Source: Actinernus sp. WN-2022 (Eukaryota > Cnidaria > Anthozoa > Actiniaria > Actinernidae). From it: a DNA stretch of 64,000 nt. The notes beneath the pieces are model-generated. The model was given only the letters and a program-made list of their open reading frames with translations, searched no databases and was not told the origin of the DNA. The stretch spans positions 80,251,537 through 80,315,536 of the forward strand of contig JAOWCC010001589.1 in NCBI GenBank assembly GCA_030867875.1, in the 5' to 3' direction. Position 1 is the first letter of the stretch. Each line of letters opens with the position of its first letter. The position numbers and the translations under genes are program-made. Of the stretch, positions 49,252 to 60,806 are shown one piece after another.

Positions 49252-49618
49252 TGACCGAGAGAACTAGAGCACCGGCGGTCTCGAGTGCGGGACGTCGGGG
49301 GTTCGAATCCCCGGGTTCGAATCCCGGCCGCGTTTATAAGCCGTTGGCCTTGTCTCCTACTTCTAATCAGTATTTGAAGGGGACGTGAAAGAACATGTTG
49401 TACTACTCGAAAAAGAGAAGGGGATTGTCACCCGGTACAGCAGCCTGGCCATTGAACCACACATTCAACATAATTTGTAAACTGCGTGGCAGCCATTGGC
49501 GCCGTAAAAGCAGTCCGAAAACATTCACTGACGGGATATGTCAGTAATACGTAAAGCGCCATGAGACTGTGGTGATATGGCGCTATATAAATGGCCATTA
49601 TTATTATTATTATTATAT
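49252..49618 (+). mobile_element. tRNA-derived SINE with doubled B box and (ATT)n tail
   Basis: The head contains TAGAGCACCGG (A-box-like) and GGGGTTCGAATCC immediately followed by a second GGGTTCGAATCCC at 49299-49327. The body ends TGGCGCTATATAAATGGCC and an ATT microsatellite to 49614. The tail form suggests mobilisation by an L2-type LINE. The frame on the minus strand at 49428-49709 is not supported. Confidence 0.6.
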
Positions 49619-49619
49619 G

Positions 49620-50218
49620 TTTTTGAGTGCTCGAACTCGTAACCGTTTGCGTGTAGCGCTTGGTAGTGCAGGCGTCATGACCAACAAAGCACCGTTCGGA
49701 ATTTGACAAATGTGTATCTTTATCCTTGAATGGTTATATCATTGTTTAATTTGCGCTCTAGAATTAGCGATCGATTATTGATAATTGAAGAGCAATTAAA
49801 AGCCACCGATTATTGGGGATATGTTGACCTGAAGGCTAAAGCGTTTACGTGCATGCGTGTGGCGCTCTAACTCAAGTGATATATTCCGCAAAAAAGGATT
49901 CACCATTATATCACTGGATAAAACACAATAATTAATTCCAAACAGACGTACTAAAAATAGCGACTACTTTCTACGTTTCAGAGGACGAATATCTGCAGGA
50001 TTTCGAAATATTCTGATTTCGGAATAAGTCCAACAATCGCGACATAAAACTGAGCTGGCAGTCTCAATAATTTTGCTAGCATGCTTTAAGTAGAAAGATA
50101 CACTTCGTCTGCCAAATTACGTGTACCGAATTCAAAGTAAAGTATTCTTTAAATAGTAATAGTTTTCGTTTTCAAAAATGTTCAGACGTATGTCCTGTCA
50201 ACATCGAGGGGAACAAAT
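49620..50218. other. no gene; unique or decayed sequence between the two satellites
   Basis: CTCTAGAATTAGCGATCGAT near 49755 and the following AATTGAAGAGCAATTAAAAG recur inverted near 37445-37500, so a dispersed repeat is present. Nothing coding was seen. Confidence 0.4.
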
Positions 50219-53200
50219 CGTCGTTTGATGCTCAAAATCTAATATGGCACACAAATTGTCGCTCAAAATCTAATATGGCACACAAATTGCATGTCGCTCA
50301 AAATCTAATATGGCACACAAATTGTCGCTCAAAATCTAATATGGCACCGACACAAATTGTCGCTCAAAATCTAATATGGCACACAAATTGCATGTCGCTC
50401 AAAATCTAATATGGCACACAAATTGCATGTCGCTCAAAATCTAATATGGCACACAAATTGTCGCTCAAAATCTAATATGGCACACAAATTGTCGTTTGAT
50501 GCTCAAAATCTAATATGGCACACAAATTGTCGTTTGATGCTCAAAATCTAATATCGCACACAAATTGCCGCTCAAAATCTAATATGGCACACAAATTGTC
50601 GTTTGATGCTCAAAATCTAATATGGCACACAAATTGTCGCTCAAAATCTAATATGGCACACAAATTGTCGCTCAAAATCTAATATGGCACACAAATTGTC
50701 GTTTGATGCTCAAAATCTAATATGGCACACAAATTGTCGCTCAAAATCTAATATGGCACCGACACAAATTGTCGCTCAAAATCTAATATGGCACACAAAT
50801 TGCATGTCGCTCAAAATCTAATATGGCACACAAATTGCATGTCGCTCAAAATCTAATATGGCACACAAATTGTCGCTCAAAATCTATTATGGCACACAAA
50901 TTGTCGTTTGATGCTCAAAATCTAATATGGCACACAAATTGTCGTTTGATGCTCAAAATCTAATATGGCACACAAATTGTCGTTTAATGCTCAAAATCTA
51001 ATATGGGACACAAATTGTCGTTTGATGCTCAAAATCTAATATGGGACACAAATTGTCGCTCAAAATCTAATATGGCACACAAATTGTCGTTTGATGCTCA
51101 AAATCTAATATGGCACACAAACGTCGTTTGATGCTCAAAATCTAATATGGCACACAAATTGTCGCTCAAAATCTAATATGGCACACAAATTGTCGCTCAA
51201 AATCTAATATGGCACACAAATTGTCGTTTGATGCTCAAAATCTAATATGGCACACAAATTGTCGCTCAAAATCTAATATGGCACCGACACAAATTGTCGC
51301 TCAAAATCTAATATGGCACACAAATTGCATGTCGCTCAAAATCTAATATGGCACACAAATTGCATGTCGCTCAAAATCTAATATGGTACACAAATTGTCG
51401 CTCAAAATCTAATATGGCACACAAATTGTCGTTTGATGCTCAAAATCTAATATGGCACACAAATTGTCGTTTGATGCTCAAAATCTAATATGGCACACAA
51501 ATTGTGGTTTGATGCTCAAAATCTAATATGGCACACAAATTGTGGTTTGATGCTCAAAATCTAATATGGCACACAAATTGTGGTTTGATGCTCAAAATCT
51601 AATATGGCACACAAATTGTGGTTTGATGCTCAAAATCTAATATGGCACACAAATGTCGTTTGATGCTCAAAATCTAATATGGCACTCAAATTGTCGCTCA
51701 AAATCTAATATGGCACACAAATTGTCCCTCAAAATCTAATATGGCACACAAATTGTCGCTCAAAATCTAATATGGCACACAACTTGTCGCTCAAAATCTA
51801 ATATGGCTCAAAAATTGTCGTTTGATGCTCAAAATCTAATATGGCACACAAATTGTCGTTTGATGCTGAAAATCTAATATGGCACACAAATTGTCGTTTG
51901 ATGCTGAAAATCTAATATGACACACAAATGGCGTTTGATGCTCAAAATCTAATATGGCACACAAATTGTCGTTTGATGCTCAAAATCTAATATGGCACAC
52001 AAATTGTCGTTTGATGCTCAAAATCTAACATGGCACACAAATTGTCGTTTGATGCTCAAAATCTAATATGGCACACAAATTGTCGTTTGATGCTCAAAAT
52101 CTAATATGGCACACAAATTGTCGTTGATGCTCAAAATCTAATATGGGGCACAAATTGTCGCTTGATGCTCAAAATCTAATACGGCAAACAAATTGTCGCT
52201 TGATGCTCAAAATCTAATATGGCACACAAATTGTCGTTTGATGCTCAAAATCTAATATGGCACACAAATTGTCGTTTGATGCTCAAAATCTAATATGGCA
52301 CACAAATTGTCGTTTAATGCTCAAAATCTAATATGGCACACACATTGTCGTTTGATGCTCAAAATCTAATATGGGACACAAATTGTCGCTCAAAATCTAA
52401 TATAGCAAACAAATTGTCGCTCAAAATCTAATATGGTACACAAATTGTCGCTCAAAATCTAATATGGCACACAAATTGTCGTTTGATGCTCAAAATCTAA
52501 TATGGCACACAAATTGTCGTTTGATGCTCAAAATCTAATATGGCACACAAATTGTGGTTTGATGCTCAAAATCTAATATGGCACACAAATTGTGGTTTGA
52601 TGCTCAAAATCTAATATGGCACACAAATTGTGGTTTGATGCTCAAAATCTAATATGGCACACAAATTGTCGTTTGATGCTCAAAATCTAATATGGCACAC
52701 AAATGTCGTTTGATGCTCAAAATCTAATATGGCACTCAAATTGTCGCTCAAAATCTAATATGGCACACAAATTGTCCCTCAAAATCTAATATGGCACACA
52801 AATTGTCGCTGAAAATCTAATATGGCACACAAATTGTCGCTCAAAATCTAATATGGCACACAAATTGTCGCTCAAAATCTAATATGGCACACAAATTGTC
52901 GTTTGATGCTCAAAATCTAATATGGCACACAAATTGTCGTTTGATGCTCAAAATCTAATATGGGACACAAATTATCGTTTGATGCTCAAAATCTAATATG
53001 GGACACAAATTGTCGCTCAAAATCTAATATGGCACACAAATTGTCGTTTGATGCTCAAAATCTAATAGAGCACACAAATTGTCGTTTGATGCTCAAAATC
53101 TAATATGGCACACAAACGTCGTTTGATGCTCAAAATCTAATATGGCACACAAATTGTCGCTCAAAATCTAATATGGCACACAAATTGTCGCTCAAAATCT

Positions 53201-54140
53201 AATATGGCACACAAATTGTCGTTTGATGCTCAAAATCTAATATGGCACACAAATTGTCGCTCAAAATCTAATATGGCACCGACACAAATTGTCGCTCAAA
53301 ATCTAATATGGCACACAAATTGCATGTCGCTCAAAATCTAATATGGCACACAAATTGCATGTCGCTCAAAATCTAATATGGCACACAAATTGTCGCTCAA
53401 AATCTATTATGGCACACAAATTGTCGTTTGATGCTCAAAATCTAATATGGCACACAAATTGTCGTTTGATGCTCAAAATCTAATATGGCACACAAATTGT
53501 CGTTTAATGCTCAAAATCTAATATGGCACACAAATTGTCGTTTGATGCTCAAAATCTAATATGGGACACAAATTGTCGTTTGATGCTCAAAATCTAATAT
53601 GGGACACAAATTGTCGCTCAAAATCTAATATGGCACACAAATTGTCGTTTGATGCTCAAAATCTAATATGGCACACAAATTGTCGTTTGATGCTCAAAAT
53701 CTAATATGGCACACAAATTGTCGTTTGATGCTCAAAATCTAATATGGCACACAAATTGTCGTTTGATGCTCAAAATCTAATATGGCACACAAATTGTCGT
53801 TTGATGCTCAAAATCTAATATGGCACACAAATTGTCGTTTGATGCTCAAAATCTAATATGGCACACAAATTGTCGTTGATGCTCAAAATCTAATATGGGA
53901 CACAAATTGTGGCTTGATGCTCAAAATCTAATACGGCACACAAATTGTCGCTTGATGCTCAAAATCTAATATGGCACACAATGTCGTTTGATGCTCAAAA
54001 TCTAATATGGCACACAAATTGTCGCTCAAAATCTAATATGGCACACAAATTGTCGCTCAAAATCTAATAAGAACACAAATTGTCGCTCAAAATCTAATAA
54101 GGACACAAATTGTCGCTTGATGCTCAAAATCTAATATGGC
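50219..54140. repeat. 3.9-kb satellite of 31/35/38-bp units
   Basis: The core unit is CTCAAAATCTAATATGGCAC followed by ACAAATTGTCG (31 bp). About half the units add TTTGATG (38 bp) and some add GCAT after AAATTG (35 bp). A rare unit with CACCGACACAAATT occurs near 50345, 50757, 51283 and 53277, each time followed by two GCATGTCG units, showing block duplication. Stops in all frames make it plainly non-coding. It lies in intron 1 of the modelled CPES gene B. Confidence 0.95.
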
Positions 54141-55010
54141 TAGTTGGCCTGTGTACAGCCGTTCGTCTTCCCTCACCGCCGTGCGTGGCTAGCTGGCTAT
54201 GAATCATAAGTAGGAACAGGCGAGTATTCTGTCGTTTATCATGTATGACTGTTTAGGTTGCGTTCGTTTGACAGTATTCTGGAATAAGAATACATAGAAT
54301 GATCGCTACAAATCGATATCGTGTGTCAGCAAGCGTTTGTACCTAAATTTAAACGGGACAAAATGTGCCTGAATCAGTGATTTTCAGAGACTTTTCCATC
54401 TATTCTTATTCCGGAATACGGTCAATCGAACGCACCCTTGGTCTCGCAGAAATACAAAGAATGCTTTGATAAAACATCTAGTCCGCACTTGATGTTTGTG
54501 GAACAAAACTCGTTCTATCTGGCAAATTTCACGGACTCGAATTCTCAGTAGCCTCCTGTGTCAAAAACAAACAAACAACTCAGTTGAGCTAGCACCCTCT
54601 TATTCGAGTAGGGTGCTGAAGATGATGATTTTCAGAATATATTCTGCTGCGGTCATGTTTTAGTCCCAAATGATTTTCTCGAGTAAACCACAAGTAACAA
54701 CGATCAATTCTTTATAAGTAAACGTATAAAGTGAAACTTGTCATTTGCGATTTACCTAGCCGATGAAAAAAAATGTCAAACAATAACATGTAATAATATA
54801 TATATACGGCTAACTTTTGAATTTCGGATCCGCTCGCTAATTGTCATAATGACTGTTCAAGCCGTCTTAGAGGCTGAAACTGACTCGAGTTCTTCTATCA
54901 CGATTACGGATTAGTACGATTATAACTCGGAAATGAATGGTGCCATTGAAATGGGTCTGGGCTGAAAGGCACGACAAACCCGGCGGCCCCCCGGGACGAC
55001 AATACTAAAC
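54141..55010. other. no gene recognised
   Basis: CTGGAATAAGAATAC near 54279 and GTATTCTTATTCCAG-like sequence near 54408 (inverted: ATTCTTATTCCGGAATAC) frame a possible 130-bp MITE, with TTGCGTTCGTTTGAC outside on the left and GTCAATCGAACGCA on the right. Otherwise featureless. Confidence 0.4.
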
Positions 55011-55142
55011 CTGCTAGCAGACGTTATTTTCTCTTACCCTCTCTCCTCCACTAACGAGGAACCAAAGTTATTTTCTCCCTCGTTAGTGGAGCTGAGAGAG
55101 GGTAAGAGAAAATAACCTCAGGCTCTGCTCATTTGTAGCAGG
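55011..55142. mobile_element. hairpin MITE, about 130 bp
   Basis: GTTATTTTCTCTTACCCTCT and CCTCCACTAACGAGG on the left pair with CCTCGTTAGTGGAG and AGAGGGTAAGAGAAAATAAC on the right. The outer ends CCTGCTAGCAGA and CTCATTTGTAGCAGG complete the TIR. Confidence 0.8.
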
Positions 55143-55799
55143 GTTCACAATACTGAGTCGAGCAGATTATAAACTACTTTCAAAAAATGATATAATCTTT
55201 CAATTTCTTTGTCAGTGGTATATACTGTTTCTATTAATAATGAAACAGCTATTATAAGACGTTATATTGCTATAAAGTTTGTTCCTCAAACCGGAGCCGG
55301 GGGGCTATAAACAAAAATATTGGCCCTTTTCCTGATCCTCGAGGGATGATTAAAAGGAACTGAAATAACTTACGCTGATCCCAACAGGCAACGCTGCCCA
55401 CTACTCACTAGCAAAATCATTTAAAAATACTACGTATACTTCGACGTCGGGGGCCGGATAAGCTGAAGTGCAGCCGTCCCTAGCTATTTGGAAAACCTGA
55501 GGCTCGAATAAAGAAACCGTAACTCAGTGTCACTTTATTATTTGCAAATATCTTACTGACATAACAGTCATAAGCTTACTTCTTTTTTCCAAGAATTTCA
55601 ACGCTGCCACTGTTATAAATCTTGTCCCCACTGACTACTAGATAGCGATATCAAAACTGACAGAAGTTACTGTAGATCCAAAACCGAAACCGACGATTTA
55701 AACAACTACGTGAAGGTATGTTATATGTACTTTAATACATAGAGTACAACGACACAACGTAGAAGATTAAATGGCAAACATAAATTTCAATTTACAAAC
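55143..55799 (-). other. start of intron 1 of CPES-like gene B; one exon-like piece
   Basis: At about 55636-55577 the minus strand reads SGDKIYNSGSVEILGKKK and stops at TAA, followed about 40 bases later by AATAAA. It could be an alternative terminal exon or a gene relic. No acceptor gives it an open phase-0 join to exon 1, so I do not call it a CDS. Confidence 0.3.
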
Positions 55800-56567
55800 C
55801 TGGGTGAAGTGTGCGTTGGGTTTCTCAAGAAGCTCGTAGTATGATTTTATATAGTAATCCCAAAAACCACTTCTTACAATGACCTGAAATATAGCCAGAA
55901 GTAGTTTCGCGGTTATCGTACGACGGTCTACGTGAACGTAGGTGTAAGCAGGTCGCTCATCGAACCCTTTTTCTGTTAACAGTTTACGATTTTCTTCTAT
56001 GTCGTTATTTCTTATTCGTACCTTCTTCAGCGGTGGGAAACGTTGAAGGAACAAAAGGCATGTCATTCCGAGGAGAAGTCCTCCGCCAAAGTCCATGGCG
56101 GCATCAACTATATATCCACTGGAGCCCCATCCAGAAACGTACGTTTTCTGATGTGCTTGAGCTCTGTATACGACTCCATCTAAGAGATCGAGTTGATTTC
56201 TAAACTCATAGATGACACAGCCCACCCTTCGTAGAGCAAGGCTTCCCGAAATAACAAATTTCAAAGAAATAACAGCACAGAAGAAATGAAACCCGCTTAC
56301 AAGATTAGGTGTAACTCCTGGGATAGACGGGATGCCAAGTTTTTCATTCGCTAACTGCATCAAAGGCAGGTTAATGTAGTGGTCTATGTGTTCAGTCATA
56401 CGAAGTTTTACACTTTTTACCGGGAACATCAATTTTGAGGCCGTGGTAGCGTTGTACGTAGACCCAAATTCGGCAAGCTCGTCGAAGAAGCTAAGGTCCA
56501 TCCATAAGAGGTAAGTTAAAAGCACAAAAATGAAGTAAAACCCAAAACTTTCTTCACACCCTGCCAT
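55800..56567 (-). CDS. CPES-like gene B, first coding exon (256 codons)
   Basis: Catalytic exon of the second CDP-alcohol phosphatidyltransferase, CPES type. The start is set at MAGCEESFGFYF (ATG 56565-56567) because it aligns with the paralogue's MGGCEESCGFYF. An upstream in-frame ATG at 56669 would add 34 residues without a counterpart. The N-terminal membrane segment is at 9-23. The signature is D127-x2-D130-G131-x2-Y134-R135, then G151-x3-D155-x3-D159. These acidic residues bind the divalent metal and CDP-alcohol in this superfamily. Hydrophobic stretches at about 160-175 and 219-232 follow. The donor ACCCAG/GTTTGT ends the exon at 55800 in phase 0. Exons 2 and 3 are proposed at 17761-17883 and 17213-17353. 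Product inferred: ceramide + CDP-ethanolamine to ceramide phosphoethanolamine + CMP in Golgi membranes. Confidence 0.82.
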
Positions 56568-56569
56568 AT

Positions 56570-58440
56570 TTCTTTCTTGTGCCTTGTGGCTTGTGCTGTG
56601 GTCTGTGGACTCTGGTCTGTTTTGGAATGTAGGAAATACAAACCTAGATGGCATAACTCCCTTTTTCACTCTAGCGAATCAACATCTCTCTTATGGAAAT
56701 TATCGCCCAGTGCCATGTTGGATATTTATCCGTTAACGGGAAAGAAAGCCCTGCGACTGCACCTGTCACGAAAACATTCCTATATGAACGCTTATTATTG
56801 GTCATTGAAATATCAATCACCACCATCCCCAGAAACAACCAATCACATTTCGACGTTATTGCCGCAGAGCTTTGTAGTCTACGGAGGGGGGGTACTTTTT
56901 GCCTTATGTGAAAGAGAAAATTGAAGGTTCAGTAATCCGTTGAATGCAAGCTATATATCGCTCTGGAAACACTTACAATATACCATACCACGTTCACACC
57001 ACATTTGTATCTTGCTGGTGATTGGCTAACGGCAGCCATAATCAATATATAGTTCGTTTACTTCGGACGTGATGAATTAATGATGAAACCGGTCAGCCAG
57101 AAACACAAAGGCACTCTTTTTAGTTCAACCGACTATAAAGATAAAGCTTCGCACTGAAACAATTGTTCAAAGTGAACTTTTCACTTCAACTGCTTTCTTT
57201 ATTTGCTATACTAGCTCATTTGGATTGGATTGCAAAGTCAATAGAATCAAGGCTTGAACTAATAATTCATCACAGGAGTTTCTTTACTTACAATCAGTGA
57301 TATAATTTACATATACACGAAATCACAAATCACGAAACAGAAGTCAAAACACATGTAACGGAATTCAAAAAAAGTATTTTCGAAATTGGGGTTCAGTTTA
57401 TGCTTTATGAAGTTCAGTAAACGAAGAACTAAACCACTAGCTAGATTATAAAAAGACATATTTGCCATCCTTCCGCGTCTTCTCTTGTTTGGAGCTTCCT
57501 AATTACACCACGGGATTAAGAAGAATTTTACTTGTGTTTCTTTTGTGTGTTTTAAATGTTGATCAATAGGTATGGTTTCATTTGAACTACTGTGCTTCTG
57601 TTCAAAATAATTGCAAAGCGCACACCAACTCGAGCCGGAACACGAATTCTATATCTGACTTATCAAACGTCTAGATGTATAGAGTCGTGTTTTCAGTTAT
57701 TTTGGCGATACGACCGACAATCGAAAATCGAAAATCGAAGCAAAAGTTTATGTGAATCGGGACGAAATCTGTATCAGATTTACAGAACACTTATCGCACA
57801 TCGATTTTCTTTGATTTTCCTTCATGAATTATTAATGAGTTCGATTATATGCGATACACGCTTAGGTAATTATATGTCAAAATTAAGTACTTGAAGGACA
57901 TATCTAATATTAACTACTGTAATAAAGAAAAGAGAAAATAACTCAGTGCTAAATTACGTAGCTAGAGTTTTATTGAACAGGCAAGTTTCATATGCACGGG
58001 ACGAACTTGAACGAGCGGGCCCCGCCTTTTAGTCGTGCTCGTTCCAGTTCGTCTGTGAGACGAATACGAATCTCTCTTGACCTAACTGACTATTGAACGC
58101 CGTCCTTTACATTCAATCCTGCGTTGATGGGACTTTGCGATTTTCTAAATTTTCTCCATGATCAGTGGAAACTATGGAAACTATTAAGTGATGCAATTGA
58201 CCTTAGGTCGTTACCGAGTGTTCCAAAGCCTCGTACCTCTGTATGTTATTGACAATTTCAGGTATAGTTGGTTTTCAGTGTGGGTAGACTGATACAGTGA
58301 GTGTTACATAAGGACTGATGTATGTATTCTCTTGGGAAAGGCACTCACTCACCTACATAATATAGGAGGAGCTAGGTTGTTAAAACGTTTATGTACAAAA
58401 CAGACAAGTCTTAGATTATAGTAATAGTTCAGTGGCGGCA
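56570..58440. other. upstream region of CPES-like gene B and unassigned DNA
   Basis: This should hold the promoter and 5' UTR of gene B. Two overlapping plus-strand open stretches (56577-56924) lie opposite the start of the exon and have no known motif. A 100-codon stretch at 57592-57894 is also unrecognised. No strong core promoter signal was seen. Confidence 0.4.
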
Positions 58441-58452
58441 GTTACCGTGGTG

Positions 58453-58905
58453 TTAGCCAATGGAGCTCAAAATTATCCTTGCAGCCCGGTAATGAATCCG
58501 GTTTAATGATTCTAGAAGTGTTACATTACACGATCCCCAACATAGAATATAAGTGATAGCAGGAAAAATAACCTTGAAGTAGAAGTCTAACTTAGCATGC
58601 TCAGGAAGAAAATACAGGGACTTTAGAAGGTTTAAGTTCTGGACATACGATTTAATTAGGTCAGTTAAGTGCTTGGACCAGCCTAATTTGTCATCTATAG
58701 ATAATCCGAGGCAGCGTGTGCAGGATACTCTTCTTAAGTTGGAAGATCCAAACCTAACGGCTGCAATGGGTCCCGTAAAAGAGCCTCTGTGTAATAGCAT
58801 ATATTCACATTTTTCCGCGTGAGCTGTCATTCGATTTGACACTGACACCAATCATACATTATCGCAAGTACACTGTTTTCAGTGCTAACTGCCTCGTCAA
58901 TGGTG
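58453..58905 (-). pseudogene. LINE reverse transcriptase C-terminal fragment
   Basis: Minus-strand piece reading MTAHAEKCEYMLLHRGSF, RCLGLSIDDKLGWSKHLTDL, LPEHAKLDFYFKVIFPAITY and LESLNRIHYRAARIIL. The G-x-x-IDDKL-W...H and RIHYRAARII motifs are the usual region after the YADD palm in non-LTR elements. The catalytic palm is absent, and the element is cut at the MITE boundary near 58905. Confidence 0.75.
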
Positions 58906-58907
58906 GT

Positions 58908-60264
58908 CCCGGGGGGGGGGGGGTGACTCCTTTATGTGAGGGGTACATGGATGCTCGTCGTACCTTTTAGGGGTCAAAATCAGGAGTTTGGTACCACTTA
59001 GGGTATCCACGATCATACACAGACATTTCTATGTAAGATAGATAGATAGATAGATAGATATTTTTTATTTGGAGTCGTATACATCTGTACATAGACATTT
59101 ATCCAAATAAATGTGCACTTCACTGGGCTACAGGTGTTTGGGGTCTTTCAGAATTATGAGAGTCGAGGCAGAATCGATCAGAGTTCTTTGAGGCCATTGT
59201 CTCTATATATATACACAAAGCATTCGTATATGAATTTTGCAACTGTAGCTGCTGTCCTATTGTTGGCCGGGGCTTAACATTATTTTTAGCCGACTTTTCT
59301 CGGAGCACTTTTCTATGTTTATCTGAAATTCATTTTGCATTGAAGCATGGAACGCATTTCGTAGATGGTTATATTTATTGCATTTTACGAGGAAATGAGC
59401 TTCATCCTCAATCTCCTTTCTAGGCAAGCAGAATTTGCAAAGTCTTTCATCGACCTTTTTAAATGGCCTAGCATGTCTTCCTTTTTCATTTTCTAAATCA
59501 TGGTTGCTTATCCTAAGCTTTGTTAGAGCCGTTCTATGCTTCAAGTTTCTTAAGCGTAGATAGTCTTCGAACTCGTAATTTACTTTGAAATTTCTGTAGG
59601 TCCTTAGCTTATTTCTCTGATTGGCATTTCTTCTTGTATCGTTGTAAATATCACTGTGGCAATTTTGGAACTCTATGTCGCATAGCCATATGTCGCATGC
59701 TTAAGTTTCTTGCAAATTATTGATGTGTTATCGGCGATAGTGTTTGAGGGGACTAAGATATTTCCAAATCCGAGCTTGAGGACTATCTTACTTATTTTTT
59801 TTGTACCAACTTGCGGGATTATTTAAGAGGCTTGAGTCCAAAAAAGCGTCCACTGCAAGTTTGTCGGTATCGCAGACTTGCAGTTTCAGCCAGAACTTTA
59901 AACTCCTGGATACTGATTGCTTCTGTTTTAAGAGGAAAGTCTTCCTAATTCGGCTCGGCATGCATTGTTTGTTGCGGTACCTTTTAGCAATTTAGGGGTC
60001 GGTGTCAGTTTGTTGCTGTTAACGAGTATCACCGAATGCTAGAGAATGACAGCGCTTTTGAAAACAACAAGGAAGAATGTGCTTGATGATACAACATGTT
60101 AATAGCAATAAAAGACATCGAAAGTTTAAAATGTTGGCATGTTTCTATCGGTACCTTTTAGAGGTAAAAAACAAGCTTGAGCCACGCCCATTTAGGGGTC
60201 AAATCGAAAATGTCCGACGAGCATCCCTATCCATTTCAGTATATGGGAGTCCCCCCACCCCCGG
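58908..60264. mobile_element. TIR MITE copy 2, interrupted by a LINE
   Basis: Same family as 13592-13996. The left half (58908-59036) and right half (59974-60264) match copy 1 closely, including GGGTACATGGATGCTCGTCG at the left and CGACGAGCATCCCTA at the right. Where copy 1 reads continuous CTATGTAA then AGCGGTACC, copy 2 has 937 bp of foreign sequence. Target duplication not clear for this copy. Confidence 0.85.
59037..59973 (-). pseudogene. LINE 3' fragment with (GATA)n tail inside MITE copy 2
   Basis: Minus-strand insertion. Its 3' end is the (TATC)n tract, seen on the plus strand as GATA repeats at 59037-59060. The readable frame (59544-59257) contains LTKLRISNHDLENEKGRHAR, ERLCKFC and DEAHFLVKCNKYNHLRN, a Cys/His C-terminal domain (zf-RVT-like) of non-LTR elements. 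The upstream portion (59970-59760) reads LKLQVCDTDKLAVDAFLDSS in other frames. No catalytic domain is left. Confidence 0.7.
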
Positions 60265-60524
60265 GCCCCGGTCACAGACACGGTGGTATATATCCTCTGC
60301 GTATATATATAGATTAGCGAACTCGTAATTGGAAATTGTCCGTACTTAAATTGCACATAGCGGAGAGCCAATCAGAAAGCGAGAAACTTGGATGTTGTTG
60401 TATATATTTATATATATATATAACTTGTAATAAAAATCCAAATGTCTTAAGCCAACGGATAAGGCCAGCTACGAGGATCCAAGGATTCACAGACCGTACT
60501 TTGCGAGAAATTCAATAAGATTAA

Positions 60525-60806
60525 TAGAAGTGGCAAAGACAGTCAACTCATAGTAACTGTAAATAAAATTGTATTTAGAACGTTTTGGCCATTCAGCCTT
60601 CTTCAGCTAAAAACGAACAGAAAATGCGTGGTACAAGCGAATGATAAAAGATCTGTATCAATACCGATCTTTATACAGATCTTTTATCATTCGCTTCTAC
60701 CACGCATTTTTTGTTCGTTTTTAGCTGAAGAAGGCTGAATGGCCGAAACGTTCTAAATACATTTTTTTACAGTTATGCGTTCACTATCTTTGCCATTTCA
60801 TTTTAC
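60525..60806. mobile_element. hairpin MITE, about 280 bp
   Basis: Arms of about 120 bp: TTTAGAACGTTTTGGCCATT, CAGCCTTCTTCAGCTAAAAA and GATAAAAGATCTGTAT on the left, all complemented on the right after a small loop at about 60665. The outer phrase GTGGCAAAGA / TCTTTGCCAT extends the pairing. Confidence 0.85.

Noticed and set aside
50219..54140. CRISPR-like array
   Set aside because: Units are contiguous with no unique spacers, lengths vary by fixed insertions, and the genome is eukaryotic with introns.
56567..56669. Upstream ATG extending CPES gene B by 34 residues
   Set aside because: The paralogue aligns from the internal Met, and the extension is polar with no counterpart.
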